A stretch of DNA of 29,720 nucleotides from CAYLNC01 sp964534415 (GCA_964534415.1 CAZHOL010000008.1:1-29720), one strand, 5' to 3'; positions 1 to 8,337 are shown, counted from the first letter of the stretch. The notes: generated from the letters alone by a model not told the origin. Translations and numbers: made by a program.

Positions 1-76
1 CCGCCAACACAACTTTTTATCGGCATCAACCCACTTGCCTGAGCAAGTAGTGCGACTCAGATGCCTAAAGTTGTAA
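1..76. other. Nested inverted-repeat structure at window edge
   Basis: Three concentric inverted repeats can be read directly: 9-16 with 67-74 (ACAACTTT/AAAGTTGT), 22-27 with 60-65 (GGCATC/GATGCC) and 33-38 with 43-48 (ACTTGC/GCAAGT, loop CTGA). The internal loops are asymmetric. On the plus strand the structure is followed at once by a terminator, so it could be the 3' part of a small RNA whose 5' end lies outside the window. It could equally be one end (attL) of the adjacent recombinase element, or both. The opening CCGCCA might be the CCA end of a tRNA, which cannot be judged from six bases. I do not recognise a known RNA family. Confidence 0.35.
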
Positions 77-108
77 CAAAAAATACACGAGTGATCGTGT
101 ATTTTTTG
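77..108. terminator. Bidirectional intrinsic terminator
   Basis: A perfect 14-bp inverted repeat (77-90 with 95-108) encloses the loop GTGA. The outer arms are an A-run on one side and a T-run on the other, so the hairpin can act in both directions. It lies 11 bp past the stop of the minus-strand recombinase and directly after the structured sequence at 1-76. Confidence 0.8.
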
Positions 109-119
109 TTTAGTAGATT

Positions 120-1442
120 TTAATCGAGCAGAGTTAATTCTTTGTCCTTGTACACTATTCTCGATCTTAAGTTCGCTAGTAGTTCTCGTTTTTCAGTCAC
201 TGCACCCTCTTTGAGAATATACTTCGCATAGTTTCGTATGTCGGTATCCTTTCTATTGCCAACCTTGTCCGTGCTTCCAAGCACTGATCTTTGGAATATG
301 TTGAATCTTGCTATTTCATCTTCAAGTTTTTGTCTCATGCCTAATTCGTTGATATTTACCTTATCCAGTATTTTTAACATTTCAATAATTAGATCCTCCT
401 CTCTAATATATTTGTTTTTGCAATTTCTATCTCTCGATCTTGCACATGAGTAGTAGACATATTTAGCATGCGTACCATCTTTGAGCTGTTTCCATTTCTC
501 CTCCGCCGATATACCAGAGCTGCAGTATCCACATGTAAATAATTTAGTGAATGCAAATTCTTTATTCTCTCGTTGTATGTTGTCACGCTTCATTTGGGCT
601 TGAGCCTGATCAAATAATTCCTTCGTAATCAATGGTTCATGTTTTCCTGTATACCAGTTACCGCTATCTTTCGGATATTCAAACATTCCATAGTAGAAGT
701 GGCTCTCTATTATTCTGTATACTCCCGCGAGTGTAAGTGGTTTGTTCCCTCGGGTATAGAAATTGGCTTCAAATCGAAGCCAATTATATATCTTTCTTCC
801 GCTCAGCTTTTCGTATGCCACTTTCTCAAATATCTTCTTCACCAGTGGTGCCCGTAGTTGATCTACTATGAGCTGGCACTTCTTGTCGATGTCCCTTTGG
901 TTCAAATATCCAATCGGTGCTACTCCTGGCCAGAGACCCATCTCCACTCTCGTCCGCAATCCTCGTTTTACATTAATCCCTCGATTGTCGTTCTCAAGCT
1001 TTGCTTGTGATCCAAGAATCATGAGGAGGAATTTCTCGTTTGGATTGTTGGAGAACGTCTGTCCGAATGTTCTGATTTGGTGAAGTTTCCCCGCATCCAT
1101 CAAATCAACGATCTTTCCAAGGTCTCCTGCATTTCTTGATATACGGTCAGGTGCCCATGTGAGTATTGCATTGTATTTGCCAGCTCTTAATTCTTCAATG
1201 ATTTCGTTAAATACTGGTCTTTGTCCAGTTTCCTTGGCAGAGTGACTTTCTCGCTTCATTGTCACGATCTCCAGATTCTCTCGTTCTGCCAGTTGGAGCA
1301 TCTCCTTTATTTGACTGTCTATAGAGAGGACTTGTCGTTCCTCTGATTCGGTCGATTTACGTGCATAAAGGCAGTATTTCAAACTTGCTACTAATTGCTC
1401 TGTTTTGACCATTTCATAGCCTATTGGTGCTGTTGTTTTCAT
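120..1442 (-). CDS. Large-type serine recombinase / site-specific integrase
   Basis: This is a site-specific DNA recombinase of the serine (resolvase/invertase) superfamily and probably moves or excises the surrounding gene block. The N-terminal catalytic domain starts at about residue 22; its YARKSTE motif puts the nucleophile at Ser30, and the conserved DRISR arginine motif follows near residue 100. A recombinase domain comes next. Near residue 305 a zinc ribbon begins with CGYC, and a second Cys pair follows. At 440 residues it is slightly shorter than most large serine integrases. A second possible start is Met11 (1412), just ahead of the conserved region. Neither start has a clear ribosome site or -10 box. 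The gene ends against a hairpin terminator at the left limit of a same-strand block, the usual place for an integrase beside its attachment site. The family call is firm; the mobility of this block is inferred. Confidence 0.93.
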   Translation of the reverse strand: MKTTAPIGYEMVKTEQLVASLKYCLYARKSTESEERQVLSIDSQIKEMLQLAERENLEIVTMKRESHSAKETGQRPVFNEIIEELRAGKYNAILTWAPDRISRNAGDLGKIVDLMDAGKLHQIRTFGQTFSNNPNEKFLLMILGSQAKLENDNRGINVKRGLRTRVEMGLWPGVAPIGYLNQRDIDKKCQLIVDQLRAPLVKKIFEKVAYEKLSGRKIYNWLRFEANFYTRGNKPLTLAGVYRIIESHFYYGMFEYPKDSGNWYTGKHEPLITKELFDQAQAQMKRDNIQRENKEFAFTKLFTCGYCSSGISAEEKWKQLKDGTHAKYVYYSCARSRDRNCKNKYIREEDLIIEMLKILDKVNINELGMRQKLEDEIARFNIFQRSVLGSTDKVGNRKDTDIRNYAKYILKEGAVTEKRELLANLRSRIVYKDKELTLLD

Positions 1443-1580
1443 ACCTACATTGATGACGCAGAGTCCTAAGGAAGTCTAGGCGTCTCAAGTGGTATGAAGT
1501 TGGTAACTTTATTTGAGAAAAGGAATGATGCGACGATCTACATTCTCAACATGCAGAGTATATAGCAGTTCCTAAGTAAT

Positions 1581-1620
1581 TTTGGCCTCTTTTGGCTCTT
1601 TTTGGCCTAATTTAGCCTAG
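1581..1620. repeat. Four 10-bp direct repeats (TTTGGCCTNT type)
   Basis: Four consecutive 10-mers read TTTGGCCTCT, TTTGGCTCTT, TTTGGCCTAA and TTTAGCCTAG. The spacing is exactly one helical turn, so any protein bound to them would sit on one DNA face. The array lies between the recombinase and the GAF gene, upstream of the recombinase. Similar phased TTGGC units occur at 9576-9595. Confidence 0.7.
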
Positions 1621-1656
1621 AGGTGCTAGTTAGGGGAAATGGGACTATAGAAACAG

Positions 1657-1696
1657 ATTTAGGGCGAAATAGAGCAATTTAGGGTGAAATAGGGCA
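1657..1696. repeat. Two tandem 20-bp repeats
   Basis: Two adjacent 20-bp units match at 18 of 20 positions (ATTTAGGGYGAAATAGRGCA). A degenerate relative lies just before them at about 1629-1648. With the 10-bp array this fills most of the 257-bp gap between the recombinase and GAF genes, which otherwise shows no gene. Confidence 0.7.
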
Positions 1697-1699
1697 ATA

Positions 1700-2188
1700 T
1701 TAGTCCTTGTTTATTTCCTCTTCTGCTCGGCTAGCTAAATCAAGAAAATCGCTCATGTCACTCAGACTAAATTCTCGTGGTTTATGGTCTTTTAAACAAA
1801 AAACACCTACTGGTAAATTACTTTTGCGATCATATAAAGATTTACCCGCATAAAATCGTATTTTTGGTTCCCCGAGAACCATAGGATTATCAGCAAAACG
1901 AGGATCCGCCAAAGTATCTTCTATAATCAAAATCACTTGCGACATTAGTGCGTGTCCGCAAAAAGAAATATCCCTCGGACCCTCTCTAGTTTGAAGACCT
2001 TGCACAGATTTGAACCATTCTCGATCTTTATCAACAAGCGTAATTGTAGAAATTGGCACAAAAAATCTCTTGGTAGCTTCTCTTGTAAGTCGATCAAATC
2101 TTTCTTCGGATGCTGTATCGAGAAGATGTAAACCTTCAACCGCACACACACGTGCTTCATCATTTATTGGAATTGGTGCTTTTTGCAT
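1700..2188 (-). CDS. GAF domain protein
   Basis: This 162-residue protein is a single GAF domain, a small-molecule or redox sensing fold. It matches the family that begins with an NEAxR...LLDT segment and continues with FDRLTREATKRFFVPIS, LVDKDREWFKS and DISFCGHAL. The end matches GVFCLKDHKPREFS. No output domain (kinase, cyclase or phosphodiesterase) is attached, so it must act through a partner or as a free-standing ligand or redox module. It lies 16 bp downstream of the surface-protein gene on the same strand and is probably co-transcribed with it. The start ATG is supported by alignment of the N-terminus with the family; there is no Shine-Dalgarno sequence. Confidence 0.85.
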   Translation of the reverse strand: MQKAPIPINDEARVCAVEGLHLLDTASEERFDRLTREATKRFFVPISTITLVDKDREWFKSVQGLQTREGPRDISFCGHALMSQVILIIEDTLADPRFADNPMVLGEPKIRFYAGKSLYDRKSNLPVGVFCLKDHKPREFSLSDMSDFLDLASRAEEEINKD

Positions 2189-2204
2189 AAAATATAATGT
2201 TAAG

Positions 2205-3422
2205 TTAATAATACTTGCCCTTTCTCTTTTTCCACAAAAAAGCCGAAAGAAAAATTAGAATGAGGATTGCTAAAGGTAAAACTAAATTCCAATCATGTCC
2301 CGTGATCGGAAGCTTGGACTTTGAATTATCACCTGTGTTTGTCGCGCTCCGCTCGGAATCGTTTTGATTTATTGTAGTACTTGTTTGTGGTGGCTTTTTA
2401 TCCGGTGCTAACGGCAAACTCGGTATCGTGGTTGCCGGCATTCCTGTAGTCAAGTCTTTCGTTGCAAAAATAGCAAATTTAGTTAAGTGACTCATCGTAA
2501 GTGTCACTTTACCGTCTGAAAATACCGCATCTGGAATGAGTACCCATTGCCAATTAGTTTCATTGAGCCAATATACTGCCAAATTCTTTTCACGAGTCAA
2601 ATCAAGCGACATTGGCAACGTAATAGTAATTGGAGTTGAAAAAAAATGAATGTCATTGCCGTTCTCATCTTTTGCTGAAATATCAAAAAAAACTCCATTA
2701 ACAAGAGTTGTGCCATCTACGACTAAATGATTTTTTGATTCAAGTAGTGACTCAACAGAAATAATAAAAGTTGTTTTGTTTGGGATAGTGTTTTGAGGTA
2801 CCTCTAGAACAACCTCACCCGCGAGTGTATCTTGAATCAGAGTTCCAGATTGCTGCGGCAAAAGAACTAAGGGCGTATTATTTACACTTATGGGCGGTGA
2901 TACCGATACACCACTACCCCCACCACTTCCTCCACCTGACGATGCAACAGGAGTAGTGGCTTGTCGCCAATCAGTTCGAACGTCGCAGTAGTTAGGGCAG
3001 TCAAAATTGATAGTGCCAACCAGCGCACCAGTAGCGGTACCGGAAAATTTCCCAGTACTTCCATTTATAGAAACTCCGTCAAAATCAATCCAACCTAATT
3101 TTTCTCCCCAAGCAGAACCGGACAAATTACCAGTACCGTCATTTACAACTCCACCTTGTACTGGGTTAAACTTTATCCAGCCATAGTTTGCTGACCAAGC
3201 GAAACCAGAAAGCTGGTCATCGCTCACGACTACATTTTCAAAATTAATATATGCGGCGTTATTACTCCATGCATATTTATATGAACTTAAAATTGTACCC
3301 GCTGAAACAAGAGATGCATGAGCTGTAGAGGAAAAAGAAAACAAAAAAACAGACATCAAAACAATGATGCTTGTTTTTAGAATTAATCTATAGGTTTTAG
3401 ATAGAGAGAGTAATATGCTCAT
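2205..3422 (-). CDS. LPXTG-type cell-surface protein
   Basis: This is a 405-residue exported protein. Residues 1-36 form a signal peptide with a long hydrophobic core ending in AHA. Residues about 45-150 contain repeated GWI-F units (NYGWIKF, KLGWIDF, LVGTINF), a beta-rich repeat type often seen in surface proteins of Candidate Phyla Radiation bacteria. A Gly/Ser linker near 160-172 leads to a domain of about 190-325 that resembles ZU5-like or other beta-sandwich surface domains. A second Thr/Ser/Asn-rich linker follows. The C-terminus is a textbook sorting signal: LPITG at 371-375, a hydrophobic stretch and a basic tail (KKRKGK). This predicts covalent anchoring by a sortase, and no sortase gene is in the window. 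The gene lies inside the recombinase block, so the element may alter the host surface. The partner of the surface domain is unknown. Confidence 0.8.
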   Translation of the reverse strand: MSILLSLSKTYRLILKTSIIVLMSVFLFSFSSTAHASLVSAGTILSSYKYAWSNNAAYINFENVVVSDDQLSGFAWSANYGWIKFNPVQGGVVNDGTGNLSGSAWGEKLGWIDFDGVSINGSTGKFSGTATGALVGTINFDCPNYCDVRTDWRQATTPVASSGGGSGGGSGVSVSPPISVNNTPLVLLPQQSGTLIQDTLAGEVVLEVPQNTIPNKTTFIISVESLLESKNHLVVDGTTLVNGVFFDISAKDENGNDIHFFSTPITITLPMSLDLTREKNLAVYWLNETNWQWVLIPDAVFSDGKVTLTMSHLTKFAIFATKDLTTGMPATTIPSLPLAPDKKPPQTSTTINQNDSERSATNTGDNSKSKLPITGHDWNLVLPLAILILIFLSAFLWKKRKGKYY

Positions 3423-3483
3423 AAAAATCTAAGTAAAGCTATTTCTAGCTTGACCTTGAGCTTCTATGAGCTTCTCTCAATTA

Positions 3484-3945
3484 TTATATCACAACTTCTA
3501 TACCAACAAAAAATATGATTTCCCCAGTTGTGTCTGAAATTGGGGATACTAACAATTCTATATCATACATGTCTCCATTTTTCTTTTTATTGGTCATCTT
3601 CAATTTAATCGATTCTTTTTTCTCCAACATTCTCTTCCACATATCAGCATAGAATTCTCTCGGCATATGTCCCCCCCACAGTTCTGATGGCTTCTTACCG
3701 ATAGATTCGTGTGCGGAATAACCAGTAGCCATTTCAACTGCTTTATTTACAAATAAAATCCTTCCGTCCTTACTGGTAATAATCACCTGCTCAATCATAC
3801 CCTCCAAAACTCTATTTAAAGTTCCACAACGTGAACATTTTATTTCAACTCCAACAACACCATGACTTTTTGCCAGAGTCTTGCCACATTTCATGCAACG
3901 GATATTCGGATCAGTATTCTCATTTTTAGGATTAACCGTACTCAT
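3484..3945 (-). CDS. Com-like zinc ribbon fused to PAS domain
   Basis: Residues 15-45 form a four-cysteine zinc ribbon (C17, C20, C37, C40; pattern CxxCGKxLA...EIKCSRCGTLN). This closely resembles Com, the phage Mu zinc-finger protein that switches on translation of the mom DNA-modification gene. Residues about 49-153 form a PAS sensor domain (GMIEQVIITSKDGRILFVN, then ATGYSAHESIGKKPSELW and a C-terminal sheet). A CATAAT -10 box lies 7 nt before the ATG (3953-3958), which suggests a leaderless mRNA. The fusion pairs a nucleic-acid-binding ribbon with a sensory domain in an element that also encodes two DNA methyltransferases. That the ribbon binds RNA or DNA is inferred from the family; the PAS ligand is unknown. 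Confidence 0.75.
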   Translation of the reverse strand: MSTVNPKNENTDPNIRCMKCGKTLAKSHGVVGVEIKCSRCGTLNRVLEGMIEQVIITSKDGRILFVNKAVEMATGYSAHESIGKKPSELWGGHMPREFYADMWKRMLEKKESIKLKMTNKKKNGDMYDIELLVSPISDTTGEIIFFVGIEVVI

Positions 3946-4119
3946 AAAATGTATTATGACATATTTTGAAAAAATCTAGAATAAGTGTAGATTTGTATCA
4001 AATACAATGACACCGGTCCAGAAGATGTATTTCTTCATAGAGAGTTTTTACTTAAGCTTCTCTGGCTGTATTCTAGTTTGTTATTTATTAGTCAGAACAA
4101 GATTGCTATAACTAAAAAA
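3946..4119. other. Intergenic AT-rich spacer
   Basis: This stretch separates the five-gene methyltransferase operon from the Com-PAS gene. Apart from the CATAAT box for Com-PAS at 3953-3958, only weak short inverted repeats are visible. There is no convincing terminator, so read-through from the upstream operon is possible. Confidence 0.4.
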
Positions 4120-5637
4120 TCACCCAAATTCAAATCCTAAATTATTTTTAAATTCATTAGCATAATATGTCTCAACTTCGCCCGTGCCAACCTGTATTTC
4201 CTCGAGGTGAATAAGGATGCCATCTATAAAAATCTCTATTGGAAACTTAATATCATGCGCACACTGTATCGATTCTTCTAACCTTTCAACCACATAGCGC
4301 AACTCTGTATTCAATTGTCGTATGCTTTCGCCAAAGTTATCAATAAAGGCACCTACTTTGTAGCCCAAATCAATTTCGTAAATCCTAGACAGCTTTTTGT
4401 AGATTTCAGCGAAGGCTAAGAGCGAGGCGTAGCCATTTAAAAAATCTCTATTGCGTAAAAATAGAATTAAACATCCTAATGGTTTTAGATGCTCTACTTG
4501 TCTTTTAAAATCTTTGGCAAAAGTAAAATCCCTACTAAGTTTATATAGGCTTTCACCAGTTAATATTTTGAGTGTCTGGTTCATCCCATAGAAATCCTGC
4601 TCTCTGTTCTCGACTACAAGTTCTCCAGTGGTTATCAATTTATGCAATGTAGTTTTTGCTTCATTTTTTGCTTTTGACCAAGCTTTCAAAACTTCTCTGT
4701 GAGGCAGTTTTGTATCCGTGCCATTGCAGGTGTCTCTTCTGTCGCTATTCCAGATCGGCGAATATTCGCTTACGAATAAGCCTTGATCGAGCCAGCGTAG
4801 GATGGTGTTTTTCAGTAAGCCTCGCACATTAATTTTGTGTTCTTCTGCATACAGCACTATCTTTTCGGATAATTTAGTATCTAATTCTTTGTCATCATCT
4901 TCATAACTCACCCCGTGAATGTCGGCCCACTTTTTGGCAATTTCTATAGCTGGCAATTCGGCAAAATATCCACTAAACCACCACTCCCGAATGGGTGATC
5001 CTTTTTTGGCTAAAATTACTGCATACTTGTTATGAAGAGTATCGATAATTCCATCTACTAGTTTCTCCTTGGCATCTGCACTCAGTTTAGTATCTCCGTC
5101 AAACAATTCCGCGAGCAGCTCCTCTTGATCAAGGTATTGGCTTTCTGTTTCTGCGTCTGGGCAGAGGGTTAAAATATCTTGCTGTATATCCTCACTTAAG
5201 CTTTGAAATGCAAATCTGTGTACGACAGAATCATAAACAAGCCCGCTGTTTTCGATGATGAGGTCTAGTGCATCTTCATTATTAATACCTATATTCAAAC
5301 CCTCAAAGAGATTTAGCACTTTGCCTTTATGATCCTTCCACATGGCGTAATCTACCAGTCTCATTGCTCTTAGTAGTGAATTTTCTGCGCTCAAGTAAAT
5401 CCCCTGAGCATCAAGCTTCATACCACTTTCGGTTCTCCATCCATCGTTATACCTATTGTACTCTCTCGCTTCCTGGGAGCTTTTTGGCTTCCATCCATCC
5501 GACAAAGAGTATATTTCTGATTCGGAAAGAATACCTTTGCCGTTCTTTTCCTTATGAACCCTGTTTTGTACTAAGGTCACAACCCTTTCTCGTGGGCTGA
5601 TGTCTGCTTTTCTTAATAAGTTGGCTAGATTTTTCAT
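4120..5637 (-). CDS. Large orphan protein of the methyltransferase operon
   Basis: I do not recognise this 505-residue protein. It is predicted to be soluble and mostly helical, with no signal peptide or membrane segment and no P-loop, HNH, PD-(D/E)XK or Cys-cluster motif that I can see. The N-terminal 80 residues are rich in Arg, Tyr and Trp (segments such as LSDGWKPKSSQEAREYNRY) and look like a nucleic-acid or protein contact region. Residues 150-190 are acidic. The ATG is 2 nt past the stop of the preceding coiled-coil gene, so it is the last gene of a five-gene operon with two DNA methyltransferases and a helix-turn-helix protein. That setting suggests a role in phage or element DNA handling or in defence, but this is only context. 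Confidence 0.75.
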   Translation of the reverse strand: MKNLANLLRKADISPRERVVTLVQNRVHKEKNGKGILSESEIYSLSDGWKPKSSQEAREYNRYNDGWRTESGMKLDAQGIYLSAENSLLRAMRLVDYAMWKDHKGKVLNLFEGLNIGINNEDALDLIIENSGLVYDSVVHRFAFQSLSEDIQQDILTLCPDAETESQYLDQEELLAELFDGDTKLSADAKEKLVDGIIDTLHNKYAVILAKKGSPIREWWFSGYFAELPAIEIAKKWADIHGVSYEDDDKELDTKLSEKIVLYAEEHKINVRGLLKNTILRWLDQGLFVSEYSPIWNSDRRDTCNGTDTKLPHREVLKAWSKAKNEAKTTLHKLITTGELVVENREQDFYGMNQTLKILTGESLYKLSRDFTFAKDFKRQVEHLKPLGCLILFLRNRDFLNGYASLLAFAEIYKKLSRIYEIDLGYKVGAFIDNFGESIRQLNTELRYVVERLEESIQCAHDIKFPIEIFIDGILIHLEEIQVGTGEVETYYANEFKNNLGFEFG

Positions 5638-5639
5638 AA

Positions 5640-5849
5640 TTATCTTTTTGCTTTAAGTGACTGCTCCAAAAATTCAACTCGCTCTTTGAGTTCGGTATTA
5701 ACAATGTTTTTAGAAAGTGTAGAGGCTAGCTTGGCGATCATGTTCGCTTGTTTGTGTGATATTTCTCTATTCACTACCTTTTGTAAGGTATCAGAGAGAA
5801 TAATATTTATTTCCTTCAGATCAATATTTTTCATACTAGTTATTTTCAA
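5640..5849 (-). CDS. Small coiled-coil protein
   Basis: This 69-residue hydrophilic protein is probably one or two long helices, ending in a heptad-like stretch (LKERVEFLEQSLKAK). The gene overlaps the upstream helix-turn-helix gene by 14 bp and ends 2 bp before the next start, so it is translationally coupled in the operon. No family is recognised. An accessory subunit or oligomerisation partner of a neighbouring protein is plausible. Confidence 0.65.
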   Translation of the reverse strand: MKITSMKNIDLKEINIILSDTLQKVVNREISHKQANMIAKLASTLSKNIVNTELKERVEFLEQSLKAKR

Positions 5850-6210
5850 TTAGTTCATACCACGCCCTAACCTCATGAGCTCGACCGTGCTTCGTGATGT
5901 TTTTGTACAGAGCGAAAATTACATTTGGTGTAAGCTTTCTTGCCCAAGAATTGATGTCTTTAGTCAATCCATCTTTTTCCAGCCGTTTATTCCAATCTGT
6001 CAATGTGCCAACATCTATTTTGTATATCTTTGAAAATTCAGCTTGGGTTTTTATAGACAACAATTCAAAAACAATTTCTTCGTTAATACCAAACTTTTCA
6101 AGTGCCACTCTCGGCTGTCCTTTGAGGAATGAGGGCAGAGACTTCCAAAGAGCATACGTATCGTATGTTTGCTTTTTGTATGGATCTTTTATGAAGTCTT
6201 CCTCGTTCAT
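5836..6210 (-). CDS. Helix-turn-helix protein, small-terminase-like
   Basis: This 124-residue protein has a predicted helix-turn-helix near residues 51-75 (KTQAEFSKIYKIDVGTLTDW followed by NKRLEKDGL). This is the arrangement seen in small terminase subunits and related phage DNA-recognition proteins, where the second helix carries a conserved Trp. It sits in an operon with phage-type methyltransferases, 4 bp past the methyltransferase gene and overlapping the next gene by 14 bp. No large terminase is present, so a packaging role is unproven. It may instead guide the neighbouring proteins to DNA or regulate the operon. Confidence 0.65.
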   Translation of the reverse strand: MNEEDFIKDPYKKQTYDTYALWKSLPSFLKGQPRVALEKFGINEEIVFELLSIKTQAEFSKIYKIDVGTLTDWNKRLEKDGLTKDINSWARKLTPNVIFALYKNITKHGRAHEVRAWYELIENN

Positions 6211-6214
6211 ACCG

Positions 6215-6964
6215 TTATATCTTTATTGGCTTTTGACCAGTCAATTTTTCAAGTCTTTGGAGAACGACATAAATGTACGCTTCGTCTATTTCTATACCGA
6301 CACATTTTCGACCTAAATGTTCCGATGCGACGGCAGTTGATCCACTTCCGAGAAACGGATCATAGATACAGTCGCCGACACATGCTGCGTCTGGAATAAT
6401 TTTACGAAGTAACCCTATCGGTTTTTGTGTAGGGTGAAGTCTTGATCTGTTTGGTCGTGGGTGATAAATAACATTCTTTGATTTAGATCTTTCCATTTTG
6501 TGCTTGCCAAACCATCCATATGCAATTAGTTCATATTGCGAAAGGTAGTCTTTTCTACTCATGACAGGTTGATTCTTAATCCAAATAATCATCTGGCTGT
6601 AATAGAAACCTGCATCTTTCATACCTTTACGGAGAGATGGGTACATCGGATCTGCATTGAATATGTAGCATGCATTGTAGTCATCAAGATATGGAATAAC
6701 GGCACCAAGATACTTTCTGGTGAAATCTTCATATTCAGATTCGCTCTGCAAATGATCGCCGACAATTATCTTCTCGTCCTTAACACCAAGCTTCGCAAAG
6801 CCTTTCTTGTTTTCAACATAAGCGACTCCGTAAGGAGGATCAGAAATGATTGCTCGTATCGTGTTCTTGCCAATTACTTTGCTCACAAACTCTCTGTCGG
6901 TAGAGTCACCGCAACCGATAATATGATTGCCAATTTTGAAAATATCTCCTTTAGTTATTTTCAT
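6215..6964 (-). CDS. DNA adenine/cytosine-N4 methyltransferase (orphan)
   Basis: This is a site-specific DNA methyltransferase of 249 residues that uses S-adenosylmethionine to methylate an exocyclic amino group. The catalytic DPPY motif is at 42-45, HPTQKP at 177-182 and the cofactor-binding DPFLGSGST at 202-210. This is the beta-class order, with catalysis before cofactor binding. The sequence between the motifs is short, and no separate target-recognition domain is obvious. No restriction endonuclease lies nearby, so it looks like an orphan or phage-type enzyme. Its start overlaps the end of the upstream ParB-methyltransferase gene by 14 bp, which indicates coupled translation. The target sequence cannot be read from the protein. 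Confidence 0.9.
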   Translation of the reverse strand: MKITKGDIFKIGNHIIGCGDSTDREFVSKVIGKNTIRAIISDPPYGVAYVENKKGFAKLGVKDEKIIVGDHLQSESEYEDFTRKYLGAVIPYLDDYNACYIFNADPMYPSLRKGMKDAGFYYSQMIIWIKNQPVMSRKDYLSQYELIAYGWFGKHKMERSKSKNVIYHPRPNRSRLHPTQKPIGLLRKIIPDAACVGDCIYDPFLGSGSTAVASEHLGRKCVGIEIDEAYIYVVLQRLEKLTGQKPIKI

Positions 6965-8246
6965 ATAGTTTCTTTGCTTTAAGGCCAGTAAACTTTTCCC
7001 ATCGGTCTATGACGATGGTTGCGAAGATCAAATCCTTTTCGACTCCGTACCAAATACGATTCAATTCTTCGCATGCGATCAAATCGCTACCGCTACCTGC
7101 AAATCCGCTATACACGACATGAAGTGGTGCACTGCATCTTTTGAACGGTTTTTCATTGAGCGTTACAGGCTTTTGAGTTGGATGCTGATACGCTTGAGTG
7201 TTGTCTCTTTTCTCAATCCAAATATCTATCATGTCTAGAATCTCATCATGTACCTGATTTCCAGTTGTTACTTCCTGATTAAGGATTTCATTAACATTGT
7301 TCATTGCTGTATTGAGATATGGTTTGCCTATAGTTCCATATACACATGGTTCGTATACTTTATTGAATGCAATCTTGTGAGTTGGGTTTTGATTGTTCTT
7401 GATCCACATACAGACACGTTTGCTATCTATGCTGTGCTTTTGGTATAGATTCTGCGTGATCCAAATATACGAAGAGTCGCACCAGTAAAAGAAATGTGAA
7501 TCCTTCTTGACTACTATTTTTGCAACCTCAATACTTTTGTCTATGAAGTCGAGATAGTCGATATCTTTTTTCGAATCATCTTTTGCTGAATATGATCCTT
7601 GATATTTTTCCTCGTTGCCGACACCTTTCGAATAGTCGAGTCCAATGTTGTACGGAGGATCACAGTACACAATGTCTGCAAGTTTTCCACCCATAAGTTT
7701 TTGTACGGATGTGACATCAGTAGAATCTCCAACAAGTAACCTATGCTTTCCGAGTTCCCAGATTTCTCCAGTCTTTACTTTTGCAGTTACGGTTTCTTTG
7801 ATAGCTTTCTCAATATCAAAGTCATCCTCCGCCATATCCACATCATCAAACATGCTTTGCAATTCTTCGTCGCCAAAGCCGACATCTAGAAGCATGTCCA
7901 TGTCGAATTCCTTGAGAAGATTCTCGTCCCATGAACCCGTGTTCTTATTAAGCCTCAAATTCAATTCCTTTTCCTCATCAATGGTAAGTTCCCGAGAGGG
8001 CACCATGCACTCTATCTCTTCCATGCCAAGATCGGCATATATTTTCACCCTCTGCTCACCGCCGATAATTACATTGACTCTTGAACCTATATTGAGAATT
8101 ACAGGAACGACCGTCCCGAATTCCTTTATAGACTTTTCCAAATCTCTCTTTTCGCTCTCGCTTATCTTTCTCGGATTGTATCCGTTTTTTGTCAGGTCAC
8201 TTACTTTGCGAGTTGTAACTGACCATATGAGTTTTTGCTTTTGCAT
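6951..8246 (-). CDS. ParB-domain DNA methyltransferase fusion
   Basis: This 431-residue protein has two parts. Residues 10-100 form a ParB/sulfiredoxin-like nuclease-fold domain with the IGGEQR signature at 61-66. ParB-type domains can bind CTP or cut DNA, but which applies here is unknown. Residues 155-431 form a beta-class DNA methyltransferase with catalytic DPPYN at 196-200, HPTQKP at 355-360 and cofactor loop FAGSGSD at 382-388. Such fusions are common in phages and integrated elements. It is the first gene of a five-gene operon. A TATAAA box lies 6 nt before the ATG (8253-8258), suggesting a leaderless transcript. Two different methyltransferases back to back suggest either two target sites or a modification system protecting the element from host restriction. 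Confidence 0.9.
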   Translation of the reverse strand: MQKQKLIWSVTTRKVSDLTKNGYNPRKISESEKRDLEKSIKEFGTVVPVILNIGSRVNVIIGGEQRVKIYADLGMEEIECMVPSRELTIDEEKELNLRLNKNTGSWDENLLKEFDMDMLLDVGFGDEELQSMFDDVDMAEDDFDIEKAIKETVTAKVKTGEIWELGKHRLLVGDSTDVTSVQKLMGGKLADIVYCDPPYNIGLDYSKGVGNEEKYQGSYSAKDDSKKDIDYLDFIDKSIEVAKIVVKKDSHFFYWCDSSYIWITQNLYQKHSIDSKRVCMWIKNNQNPTHKIAFNKVYEPCVYGTIGKPYLNTAMNNVNEILNQEVTTGNQVHDEILDMIDIWIEKRDNTQAYQHPTQKPVTLNEKPFKRCSAPLHVVYSGFAGSGSDLIACEELNRIWYGVEKDLIFATIVIDRWEKFTGLKAKKLYENN

Positions 8247-8337
8247 ATAACTTTTATATTTAGCTAATTAATAAATCCCGAAGGATGACTTCAGGATATA
8301 TGAGAGCTATTTATAAAAATTTATTGCGATTTATATA

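Noticed and set aside
1581..1696. CRISPR array
   Set aside because: The repeats are 10 and 20 bp long and directly adjacent, without spacers, and no cas genes are present.
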